Source of the DNA: Verrucomicrobiota bacterium
Lineage (GTDB): Bacteria > Verrucomicrobiota > Verrucomicrobiia > Limisphaerales > SXQI01
Reading direction: 5' to 3'
DNA length: 13,163 bases
NCBI GenBank assembly: GCA_008933045.1
Contig: WBXJ01000051.1
Coordinates: forward strand, 1-13,163
Position numbers and translations under genes: made by a program. The notes below the pieces were generated by a model, which saw only the letters and a program-made list of their open reading frames with translations, did no database searches and was not told where the DNA came from. Shown here piece by piece: positions 1 to 6,540 of the stretch (its first letter is position 1; each line of letters starts with the position of its first letter).

Positions 1-41
1 CACTCGATTTTCTTGTCGGGTCGCCGCACTTTCAGAATGTA

Positions 42-590
42 ATGTTGTATGATCAACTTGAAGCGCATTTGCGCAAGCAACCTGTGCTGGGGGTTGGGGT
101 TTATATTGCGAGCACGGCCGTGGTTCTGGGGGATGTGACGTTGGGGGATCATGCCAGTGTCTGGTTTGGCGCGGTGCTTCGCGGGGATATTCACCGGATA
201 TCGGTGGGAGCTTACAGCAACATTCAGGACAACGCGGTGCTGCATTTGGCGGATGATTTTCCGTGTGTGATCGGTGAGTGGGTGACGGTGGGCCATTCGG
301 CAGTGGTGCATGCGTGCGTGGTGGGTGATGAGTGCTTGGTGGGGATGGGGGCGACGATTCTGGATGGAGCGGTGATTGGTGCCCAATCAATCATTGGGGC
401 GAATGCGTTGGTGCCAGGTGGGATGCAGGTGCCTGCAGGTTCGCTTGTGCTTGGTACGCCGGGGAAGGTGGTCAAAATGCTGAGCAGCGAGGAGCGTGCT
501 GCGTTGAAAGGTTGGGCGCAAAAGTATGTGGAAAACGCGGCGTATTGTTTGCAACATGGGTTGAATGTAGGATGTCCGTTGAAGACCTGA
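42..590 (+). CDS. Gamma-carbonic anhydrase family protein (YrdA/PaaY-like left-handed beta-helix)
   Basis: This 182-residue protein is a hexapeptide-repeat protein of the gamma-carbonic anhydrase-like family, which forms trimers with metal held by histidines between subunits; many members have no proven carbonic anhydrase activity. Visible marks are the VWFGAVLRGDI segment (40-50), NIQDNAVLHL (60-69) with H68, and VTVGHSAVVHACVVG (81-95) with H85 and H90, which match the three metal-binding histidines. Repeats of the [LIV]-G-x-x type run to about residue 143 and a helical tail follows. Length is normal for the family. The ATG has no clear Shine-Dalgarno sequence; it overlaps a TAA in another frame (TAATG, 40-44), which would fit coupling to an upstream gene. 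The reading frame stays open upstream to the window edge, so a longer start cannot be excluded. The 3' end overlaps ruvB by 19 bases. The family is firm, the substrate is not. Confidence 0.9.
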   Translation: MLYDQLEAHLRKQPVLGVGVYIASTAVVLGDVTLGDHASVWFGAVLRGDIHRISVGAYSNIQDNAVLHLADDFPCVIGEWVTVGHSAVVHACVVGDECLVGMGATILDGAVIGAQSIIGANALVPGGMQVPAGSLVLGTPGKVVKMLSSEERAALKGWAQKYVENAAYCLQHGLNVGCPLKT

Positions 591-1636
591 GAACGGGCTT
601 GCAGTCTTTGAATTTTATGCCTGAACGCCCGAATGCGGAAGTTTTGACGAAGCCGGATGTTGTTCTCGAAATGACGTTGCGACCGTCGCTTTTTTCCGAG
701 TTCACAGGGCAAGCGAAGGTGAAGGAACGGTTGGAGATTTCGGTTCAGGCGGCGAAGCAGCGAGGGGAGCCGTTGGATCATATTTTGTTGAATGGTCCTC
801 CCGGATTAGGAAAGACGACGTTGGCAAATATCATCGCGAAGTCGATGGGCGGAAACTTAAAGACGACTTCAGGGCCGACGATTGAGAAGGCGAGCGATCT
901 TGCAGGGTTGCTGACGAATCTTGAGGAAGGAGATCTCCTGTTCATTGACGAGATTCATCGTCTGCAAAAAACGATTGAGGAATATCTTTATCCAGCGATG
1001 GAGGATTTCAAACTGGATATTATTATTGATCAGGGACCCAATGCGCGGAGCATTCGGCTGAACTTACCTCGGTTTACGTTGATTGGCGCGACGACGCGGA
1101 GCGGTTTGTTGTCTGCGCCGTTGCTGACGCGTTTTCCTGTGCGGGAGCGTGTGGATTATTACACGGCGGAACAGTTGCAGCGAATTGTGATTCGGTCGGC
1201 GCATCTGCTCAATATTGAGATTGATGAGGAAGGAGGGTTGGAGATTGCGCGGCGAAGTCGTGGCACTCCACGCATCGCTAACAATTTACTGAAGCGTGTG
1301 CGCGACTATGCGCAGGTGCGGGGGGATGGACGCATTAGTATTGATATCGCGGATCGCGCTTTGGCCTTGCTGGAGATTGATCAACACGGCTTGGACGAAA
1401 TGGATAAGCGAATACTGGAGGCGATTGTTTTAAAGTTTGGAGGGGGCCCTGTGGGTGTCTCGTCGTTAGCGGTGGCGGTGGGGGAGGAACCGGACACAAT
1501 CGAGGAGGTGTATGAACCGTATTTGATTATGGAAGGTTACCTGAATAGGACGGCGCAAGGGCGGGTGGTAACCGAGTTGGGCTACCAACGATTGGGGCTT
1601 GCTCCACGAGTTTCGGCTCAGCAGCGTTTGTTGTAA
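572..1636 (+). CDS. ruvB: Holliday junction branch migration helicase RuvB
   Basis: RuvB is the AAA+ motor that, with RuvA, drives branch migration of Holliday junctions in recombinational repair. The 354-residue protein shows Walker A GPPGLGKTT (75-83), Walker B LLFIDEIH (122-129), sensor 1 GATTR (172-176), an arginine-finger candidate R187 in LLTRF, sensor 2 RGTPRIAN (230-237) and the C-terminal winged-helix domain (about 270-345) with GYLNRTAQGR near the end. Length is typical. I place the start at the ATG at 572 because MSVEDLR leads into the usual poorly conserved N-terminal tail. The frame is open further upstream, but that stretch lies inside the carbonic-anhydrase-like gene and does not look like RuvB. 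The 19-base overlap and lack of a Shine-Dalgarno site suggest coupled translation. No ruvA or ruvC is present in the window. Confidence 0.97.
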   Translation: MSVEDLRTGLQSLNFMPERPNAEVLTKPDVVLEMTLRPSLFSEFTGQAKVKERLEISVQAAKQRGEPLDHILLNGPPGLGKTTLANIIAKSMGGNLKTTSGPTIEKASDLAGLLTNLEEGDLLFIDEIHRLQKTIEEYLYPAMEDFKLDIIIDQGPNARSIRLNLPRFTLIGATTRSGLLSAPLLTRFPVRERVDYYTAEQLQRIVIRSAHLLNIEIDEEGGLEIARRSRGTPRIANNLLKRVRDYAQVRGDGRISIDIADRALALLEIDQHGLDEMDKRILEAIVLKFGGGPVGVSSLAVAVGEEPDTIEEVYEPYLIMEGYLNRTAQGRVVTELGYQRLGLAPRVSAQQRLL

Positions 1637-1655
1637 TCAGGAAAATTGCGGGTGG

Positions 1656-2483
1656 TTATTTTCCGAGGAGTTTCTCCAACTCGGTCAGCAACGCTTCACC
1701 TCGTAGGTCTTTGGCGATGATCTTTCCCTCTTTATCGAGCAGGTAGGTTGCAGGGATGCTGTTCACACCGTATTTGGCCGCTAGTTTGTTCTGCCACCCT
1801 TTGCCATCAAAGTATTGGGGCCAGAGCATGGAATGTTGTTTCAAAAATGCGGCGAATTTTTCTTTATCCTCGTCCAGACTGATGCCGACGATTTCTAGAC
1901 CTTTGCTATGATATTTTTCGAACGCTTTGAGGACGTTGGGAAGTTCTGCAATGCAGGGCCCACACCATGTGGCCCAAAAATCGACGAGGACAATTTTGCC
2001 CTTAAAGGCGGCGATGGAGAGCGGTTGGCCGTCTGAACCTTTTTCTTCGAAGTTTGGAAATCCGGATCCAATGCTCAATTGGCTGCGAATTTTTGTGATC
2101 TCTGCCTGACTTTCGATGGAAGCTAAGAGTTTGTCGGCGCGCTTCGCAACTTCGGTTTCAGGAAAATCTTTTTGGACTTGTTTGATGAGGGGAACGCCTT
2201 TGTCGGGAAGTTCTAAGACTTGGACATACAACATGGCCTTCATTAAAAAAATGCGGGCAACTTCCTCGGTCTTCTCGGTTTTGTGTTCGAGGATCAACGT
2301 GTCAAATTCCTTGAGCTCGTCAGCGAGATCCGATTCGGTCCGTTTGTTGGCCTTGAGTTTGATTTGAACTTTTTCGACCAAGGCGCGGAGTTGGTCCTCT
2401 GCCGATTTTTTGTCTTCGGCATGGGTCGGTGTGATGACTGCAAGCAGTCCACAGAACAAGAGGGCGAGCGTGAGTATTTTCAT
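1656..2483 (-). CDS. Exported TlpA-type thioredoxin-like protein with N-terminal helical extension
   Basis: A 275-residue protein begins with a Sec-type signal peptide (hydrophobic 3-18, likely cleavage after THA at 20-22). Residues 25-135 are charged and helix-rich, ending in a stretch that resembles the helical repeat seen before TlpA domains. The C-terminal half (about 138-275) is an AhpC/TSA-TlpA thioredoxin fold: GSGFPNF, KGKIVLVDFWATWCGPC with the redox pair C174/C177, and the cis-proline loop SIPATYL (P244). Such proteins act outside the cytoplasmic membrane as thiol-disulfide reductases, for instance in cytochrome c maturation or in keeping cell-surface proteins reduced; the partner here is unknown. 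It stands alone, convergent with ruvB (19 bases apart) and divergent from the DUF1080 gene. No strong Shine-Dalgarno sequence precedes the ATG. Confidence 0.88.
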   Translation of the reverse strand: MKILTLALLFCGLLAVITPTHAEDKKSAEDQLRALVEKVQIKLKANKRTESDLADELKEFDTLILEHKTEKTEEVARIFLMKAMLYVQVLELPDKGVPLIKQVQKDFPETEVAKRADKLLASIESQAEITKIRSQLSIGSGFPNFEEKGSDGQPLSIAAFKGKIVLVDFWATWCGPCIAELPNVLKAFEKYHSKGLEIVGISLDEDKEKFAAFLKQHSMLWPQYFDGKGWQNKLAAKYGVNSIPATYLLDKEGKIIAKDLRGEALLTELEKLLGK

Positions 2484-2538
2484 GAGAGTTGGTAGATCAG
2501 GTTAAGGAAGGGGATTAAACCCGCCGCAAAGTCGGAGC

Positions 2539-2560
2539 GCAAGCGGATAGTATCGCTTGC
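2539..2560. repeat. Perfect 7-bp inverted repeat in a divergent intergenic region
   Basis: GCAAGCG at 2539-2545 and its exact reverse complement CGCTTGC at 2554-2560 are separated by 8 bases. The repeat lies between the divergent thioredoxin-like gene (start 2483) and the DUF1080 gene (start 2609). It could be an operator for a dimeric regulator or an RNA hairpin in the leader of the DUF1080 gene. It is not followed by a T run, so it is not a standard terminator. Confidence 0.4.
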
Positions 2561-2608
2561 TTTCTGGAGGGGCAAACGGAAGAGTTTGGGGACTCAGTGA
2601 ACAATTAT

Positions 2609-3415
2609 ATGAAGAAAATGATTTATTCCGCCCTCATTGTAGGGAGTTGCGCAACACTCTGGGCCGCCGATGCACCCAAACTTGGGTACAAGGACACGCC
2701 TATCATTCCAGGGACTTCGTGGCATGTTCATGATGGAGATCGACCGCAGCCTCGCCTTGTGACTACGGGGGCTTCCTTTAGTCATCTGGCACCGGCACCT
2801 TCGGATGCGGTGATCCTTTTTGATGGGAAGCAACTGGGTAATTGGCAACAGGGAGATGGCAGTCCTGCGAAGTGGAAGATTGAGGATGGCTATATGGAAG
2901 TCGCCCCTAAGACGGGAAGTATTCGTACTAAAAATAAGTTTGCAGATTTTCAACTGCACATCGAATTCGCTACGCCGATCAAGGTTGATGGGAATAGCCA
3001 AGGTCGTGGGAATAGCGGAATTTTGCTGAATGGAGTTTATGAGATTCAGGTGCTTGATTCTTATAACAACCCGACGTATCCCGATGGTCAATGCGGGGGG
3101 CTATATGGCCAAAGCCCACCCCTTGTGAACGCGAGCAAAGCTCCGGGTCAATGGCAGTCGTATGATATTATTTTTGAATCCCCACGATGGGATAAGGACT
3201 CAAAAATCATGAAGAAAGCGAGTGTGACCCTGATCCATAACGGTGTGTTGCTGCATCATAAAAAGGAATACGCGGGAACGACACCTCATCGTGCGAACGG
3301 CAATTATGATCGGCCGCATCCGGCGGAGATGTATATCGAGCTGCAGGATCACAATAACCCGATGCGTTTTCGGAATATCTGGCTACGTTCGATCGGGGAA
3401 TACGACAAGCCCTGA
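2609..3415 (+). CDS. Exported DUF1080 / 3-keto-disaccharide hydrolase family protein
   Basis: This 268-residue protein has a signal peptide (MKKMIYSALIVGSCATLWAA, likely cleaved near residue 20) and one DUF1080 domain, a concanavalin-like beta-sandwich related to laminin-G and glucanase folds. Family marks are ILFDGKQLGNW (69-79), RGNSGILLNGVYEIQVLDSY (133-152) and LQDHNNPMRFRNIWLR (245-260). Some family members cleave 3-keto-glycosides after oxidation of the sugar by a Gfo/Idh enzyme; others are uncharacterised, so the activity is an inference from the family. I chose the ATG at 2609. A GTG at 2597, four residues upstream, has GGGGA (2588-2592) in front and is an equally possible start; the signal peptide is intact either way. 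It is a single gene, convergent with the CotH fusion 17 bases away. Confidence 0.88.
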   Translation: MKKMIYSALIVGSCATLWAADAPKLGYKDTPIIPGTSWHVHDGDRPQPRLVTTGASFSHLAPAPSDAVILFDGKQLGNWQQGDGSPAKWKIEDGYMEVAPKTGSIRTKNKFADFQLHIEFATPIKVDGNSQGRGNSGILLNGVYEIQVLDSYNNPTYPDGQCGGLYGQSPPLVNASKAPGQWQSYDIIFESPRWDKDSKIMKKASVTLIHNGVLLHHKKEYAGTTPHRANGNYDRPHPAEMYIELQDHNNPMRFRNIWLRSIGEYDKP

Positions 3416-3423
3416 GCTAAGAA

Positions 3424-3443
3424 CTGAGGGGTTTAATCCTCGG
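3424..3443. terminator. Weak candidate bidirectional hairpin between convergent genes
   Basis: CTGAGGG (3424-3430) can pair with TCCTCGG (3437-3443), including two G-U pairs, around a 6-base loop. It sits in the 17-base gap between the DUF1080 gene and the CotH fusion and runs into the last codons of the latter. No clear T run follows, so it is only a weak terminator candidate. Confidence 0.25.
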
Positions 3444-5706
3444 AAGATTTATCGGGATCGTTCTTTTTTCCGATGTTCATTCCGCGGAGGGTTCGGCCTT
3501 TGGATTTGCCGTCCAGTTGTTCGCGTAGCGATTGGGTACGGTTGGTCACGAACCGTTTGATTTGATGGACTGGGCTTTTGGGCCCTTCCATCCGGCCCTC
3601 GCGGGGGCCTGTGACCCAATTGGTGCTGACGGATTGATCGAATCGTTTCAAACGGAAATCAGACTCCGCTGCGACGGCAGGTCGGATGAGGGAAGCGAGA
3701 TGATCGATCCTCGGGAAAAGGTAATCCGGATTAAAATAATTGGTGAGCGCGGATTCGATACGGCTTCGATAAATCGTCCGGAACGCCTCGACTTTTAGAA
3801 CGCGCTGGAGGAAACGGTTTTGATAGCTGCTTGGCTCCCAAAGGCTGGCTTTTTCTCTGGAGTCCGCATCGCCCACATAAGGGAATTCGCCCCAGGCATG
3901 ATCCTGATCCCAGGAAATAAATCCAAACTTGCTGGAGAGAGGGTCGAGGTAGATATAATAGTTCTGGCCGTTTGCCAAAAAGCCATCGTAGCTGGAGAGA
4001 AGAACGTGACCGGCTAGAAAACTTGCAAATTCTTCCAGATCTAAAAACTCTGCTAGGCGGCGCGAGAACTCGTCGTCGGTTGCATGGGTCAATAGTTTCG
4101 AGAATTGCACCACGCGGTCTAGTTGCTCTGGGGTGGCCTTGGTTTTGAGATCGTAGATATCCGCATACGATTTCCAATTATCGCCTAAATCCTTGAAGAG
4201 ATATGGGGTGACAGGTTTGAAGATGGGGGTTGCTTTATTCTTAAATCGGTCGGCAGCAAAATCAGCGTCGATGTTCTCCATGAGGACATATAGGCCGAGG
4301 GCTTGGTTGGTCAACGCCCCGGGGGCATCGACGGTCAGGTAGGCGTAAGCAGTGCGTGGACCCGGGACGCCAAGGTCGCGGAATAATTGTTCACCCAACG
4401 TGTCGTGTAGGTAGGAGTTATCAGCAATAGCGTTGAGGAAGTTTAGCGTATGGATTCCCGCGAAGGATTGGCCTTTGGTGAATTTGTTGAGGTCCACCTT
4501 GAAGGATTGCTTGTTGCCGAATAAGGAATTGACGTAAGTGCCATTGCCACGGAATCGGACGGCCACATCTGGAAAGTTTTGGCCAGCGAACTCTAAATTT
4601 CCATGAGCCCAATTGAAGTCGAATCCTAGGACGCCTGAAAGGCCGCTGCGTTGGGCTTTGGGATTTCGGAGGCTGATTGATCCATCGGGTTGGTGAATCC
4701 TACGCACGGGCGCGGTGGTCGAGGGCTTGATGTCCTTCCAAGCGTCGGAAGTGAAGCTGAGTTTGGCCACCCAGATATTGGTTAAGGTGTAGAGAGTGGA
4801 TGAATTGTTGGGGAGGGATATTTGATGATCCGTCGTCGCAGTCCACGGCCGCGCGGGTTGGAGGATCTCGGGCATTTCCTTGGCCAAGCGACGGTTATTA
4901 TTCCTGATGCTCCAGAGGGTCAGAAAACCGTTGGTGGCGAGCCAAAAAAATGTGAGACCCAAAACAATCATCACGGTGATCACCCCAGCAAGGGTATTGA
5001 GTACCCTGCTCCAAAACCGGCGGAACCCGAGCCAACGCCAGGATCGCAAGGTGTTCTTGAACAGAGGGGATCGCAGAGGTTTTACGGGTAACACCGTCTG
5101 CAAGTGTGTGCGGAGTTGTTCGTAGAGATCCGGAGGGAGTGGAACGGCGAGGGATTGGAGGACTGCGATCGGGGCTTCAGTGACTCCTGTGTGGCGTAGC
5201 AATTTTTCGATCCGTGTGAACGCTTTTTTGGCTCGTGCCGCGAGGGTGGCTTCTTTGATCCGCCAAGCTGAGGCTAAGCCTGGGATGGAATTTTGGCAGA
5301 TGAACACGAGGACGATGGGATCTGCGAGCTTGGGTGAAAGGCGCAGGATATATTTTGTGAGCAGAGCGCGAGCCATGAGCTCGGAGCGGAGCGGAGTCTT
5401 AGGTCGGTCAAGGGCGCGTTGTTCTCGTTGGACTGCAAACCAGGCCGTGCGTAGTAACCAAGCGGCAAGGGTTGTCTTTTTTGGAACGCGTTTCCACCGA
5501 TGCGTTAATAAATCAAAAACCACCCAAACGATTCGCTCGTGTGCTGCGGGCTCGTTGGGAAGCAGGGCGGAGGCGACTCCGAACACCAAGGCGGAGTAGT
5601 ATTGAATGAGAAGGTGCCCGTTTTTCTGTTGTGGGGCGAGGTCAGGATGGCGTTTGAGATCCCCGAAGGTGATCGGGATTTGGGGTAGGTTTACTTCGGT
5701 CGTCAT
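3433..5706 (-). CDS. Degenerate ECF-sigma-like domain fused via a membrane segment to a CotH-type kinase domain
   Basis: This 757-residue protein has three parts. Residues 30-100 resemble sigma-70 region 2 (YYSALVFGVASALL, then a VVFDLL helix and AAWLLRTAWFAVQREQRA at 81-98), and 117-172 resemble region 4 (LSPKLADPIVLVF, then a helix-turn-helix-like stretch ending KKAFTRIEKLL). A GVTEAP linker (174-179) resembles the tail of verrucomicrobial ECF factors. A hydrophobic helix (about 237-258) follows a basic stretch (RSWRWLGFRRFWSR), suggesting a cytoplasmic N-terminus. Residues 310-690 form a CotH domain: VRFRGNGTY (383-391), SFKVDLNKF (401-409), LFRDLGVPGPRTAYA (441-455), GLYVLMENID (471-480), SSYDGFLANGQNYYIY (571-586) and FISWDQDHAWG (596-606); the last two fit the catalytic and metal-binding aspartates of CotH kinases. 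The start follows the prepilin stop by 10 bases with no Shine-Dalgarno site, suggesting coupled translation. The substrate is unknown; nothing here indicates sporulation. Confidence 0.82.
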   Translation of the reverse strand: MTTEVNLPQIPITFGDLKRHPDLAPQQKNGHLLIQYYSALVFGVASALLPNEPAAHERIVWVVFDLLTHRWKRVPKKTTLAAWLLRTAWFAVQREQRALDRPKTPLRSELMARALLTKYILRLSPKLADPIVLVFICQNSIPGLASAWRIKEATLAARAKKAFTRIEKLLRHTGVTEAPIAVLQSLAVPLPPDLYEQLRTHLQTVLPVKPLRSPLFKNTLRSWRWLGFRRFWSRVLNTLAGVITVMIVLGLTFFWLATNGFLTLWSIRNNNRRLAKEMPEILQPARPWTATTDHQISLPNNSSTLYTLTNIWVAKLSFTSDAWKDIKPSTTAPVRRIHQPDGSISLRNPKAQRSGLSGVLGFDFNWAHGNLEFAGQNFPDVAVRFRGNGTYVNSLFGNKQSFKVDLNKFTKGQSFAGIHTLNFLNAIADNSYLHDTLGEQLFRDLGVPGPRTAYAYLTVDAPGALTNQALGLYVLMENIDADFAADRFKNKATPIFKPVTPYLFKDLGDNWKSYADIYDLKTKATPEQLDRVVQFSKLLTHATDDEFSRRLAEFLDLEEFASFLAGHVLLSSYDGFLANGQNYYIYLDPLSSKFGFISWDQDHAWGEFPYVGDADSREKASLWEPSSYQNRFLQRVLKVEAFRTIYRSRIESALTNYFNPDYLFPRIDHLASLIRPAVAAESDFRLKRFDQSVSTNWVTGPREGRMEGPKSPVHQIKRFVTNRTQSLREQLDGKSKGRTLRGMNIGKKNDPDKSSED

Positions 5707-5716
5707 GGGGCCGAGG

Positions 5717-6403
5717 CTATGGCAAATCTACCGGAGCCGATCGCCAAAGCTCGGTGACGGCCCAAAGGTTGATAGGCTTGACCGAGCCTCCATAAGGCAA
5801 CATGCGGACGCTACCATCGATGAAGGCGAAGTTCGACCCACCAGATTTTCCGCCGTTTCCGTAGGAATGCATGTTTTGAGCGACCTCTTTTTTGTCGTTG
5901 CCTGCGTCCTGCCCAAAATCCATATGCATATGGTAAGAACCAATCCGTTTTTCGCCGAACAGAATGGTGTCGGAGGGCAAGCGCACGTCGGTAAATCTTA
6001 TGCCGTGGGGGTAGGACCAGCGCATCATGTTTCGATAATCGACAGGTGAAAGGGTTTTCTCCCAATAGTCATTCCAGCCATTGATAAGGTAACTGCGGGA
6101 CTCGAGCATGCGATCTGCGGGGCACTTCAGAATGTTGGCGTTGATGTAATAGGGTTTTAAAGCGGTGGGCCACGCATTCGTGACGCGTCGTCGGGGAGGA
6201 AGCTCGTCATCAAAGTCGCTGGCGTAGACCGCTGCGGAAAGCCCGAGTTGACGCGCACTGTTTAAGCACTTAATGCGTTGCGCCTTTTGCTTGGCTCGCA
6301 CGACGGAGGGCATGAGCATGCCGGCGAGGATTCCGATAATCCCGATGACGACAAGGAGCTCGATGAGCGTGAACCCTTGCTGCTTCCCTATGCTGGTTTT
6401 CAT
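5717..6403 (-). CDS. Prepilin-like protein with N-terminal methylation motif and C-terminal DG motif
   Basis: The 228-residue protein has a type IV pilin / type II secretion pseudopilin N-terminus: basic leader MKTSIGKQQG, a prepilin peptidase site after G10, F11, glutamate at +5 of the mature protein (E15), then a hydrophobic helix to about residue 34. The rest is a globular domain with NFAFIDGSVRML (191-202), the C-terminal signature of the large prepilin-like family of planctomycetes and verrucomicrobia. Two cysteines (C46, C94) could pair. The ATG at 6403 is chosen because it gives the expected short leader; AGGAG lies 12 bases upstream. An in-frame ATG at 6427 would add eight atypical residues and include that site. 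No secretion or pilus assembly genes are near. It leads a two-gene unit with the CotH fusion. Confidence 0.87.
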   Translation of the reverse strand: MKTSIGKQQGFTLIELLVVIGIIGILAGMLMPSVVRAKQKAQRIKCLNSARQLGLSAAVYASDFDDELPPRRRVTNAWPTALKPYYINANILKCPADRMLESRSYLINGWNDYWEKTLSPVDYRNMMRWSYPHGIRFTDVRLPSDTILFGEKRIGSYHMHMDFGQDAGNDKKEVAQNMHSYGNGGKSGGSNFAFIDGSVRMLPYGGSVKPINLWAVTELWRSAPVDLP

Positions 6404-6426
6404 ATAAGTTGGGTGCTCCTCCCACA

Positions 6427-6455
6427 AAAGTAATCTAAAACGAACGAGAGGACAA
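6427..6455 (-). promoter_or_regulatory. Weak candidate sigma-70-type promoter for the prepilin-CotH unit
   Basis: Read on the minus strand, TTGTCC (plus 6450-6455) and TACTTT (plus 6427-6432) are 17 bases apart. The two boxes match the consensus only in part. The position, about 25 to 50 bases upstream of the prepilin start, is suitable. Confidence 0.22.
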
Positions 6456-6540
6456 ACTGAATGACTCCGACCTCGCTGCGTTTGTTACAAAAATCTTCTC
6501 ACGTCGGGCGAGTTGATCCATGCTTTAGCTCGAAAATCTC

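Noticed and set aside
1..42. Open frame HSIFLSGRRTFRM ending in TAA at 40-42, possibly the end of an upstream gene
   Set aside because: Only 13 codons are visible and another frame is also open to the edge, so a gene cannot be supported; kept only as a note on possible coupling.
332..571. An upstream extension of the ruvB frame adding 80 residues
   Set aside because: It lies wholly inside the carbonic-anhydrase-like gene, its translation is cysteine- and glycine-rich and unlike any RuvB N-terminus, and MSVEDLR at 572 gives a normal length.
1637..1655. Terminator between ruvB and the thioredoxin-like gene
   Set aside because: The 19-base gap shows no stem-loop that I could support.
3433..5706. 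Calling the CotH gene a spore coat protein
   Set aside because: CotH domains are widespread in non-sporulating bacteria, and no sporulation genes are present.
5180..6049. Plus-strand open frames opposite the CotH fusion and prepilin genes
   Set aside because: Arginine- and serine-rich composition without motifs, opposite genes with clear family marks.
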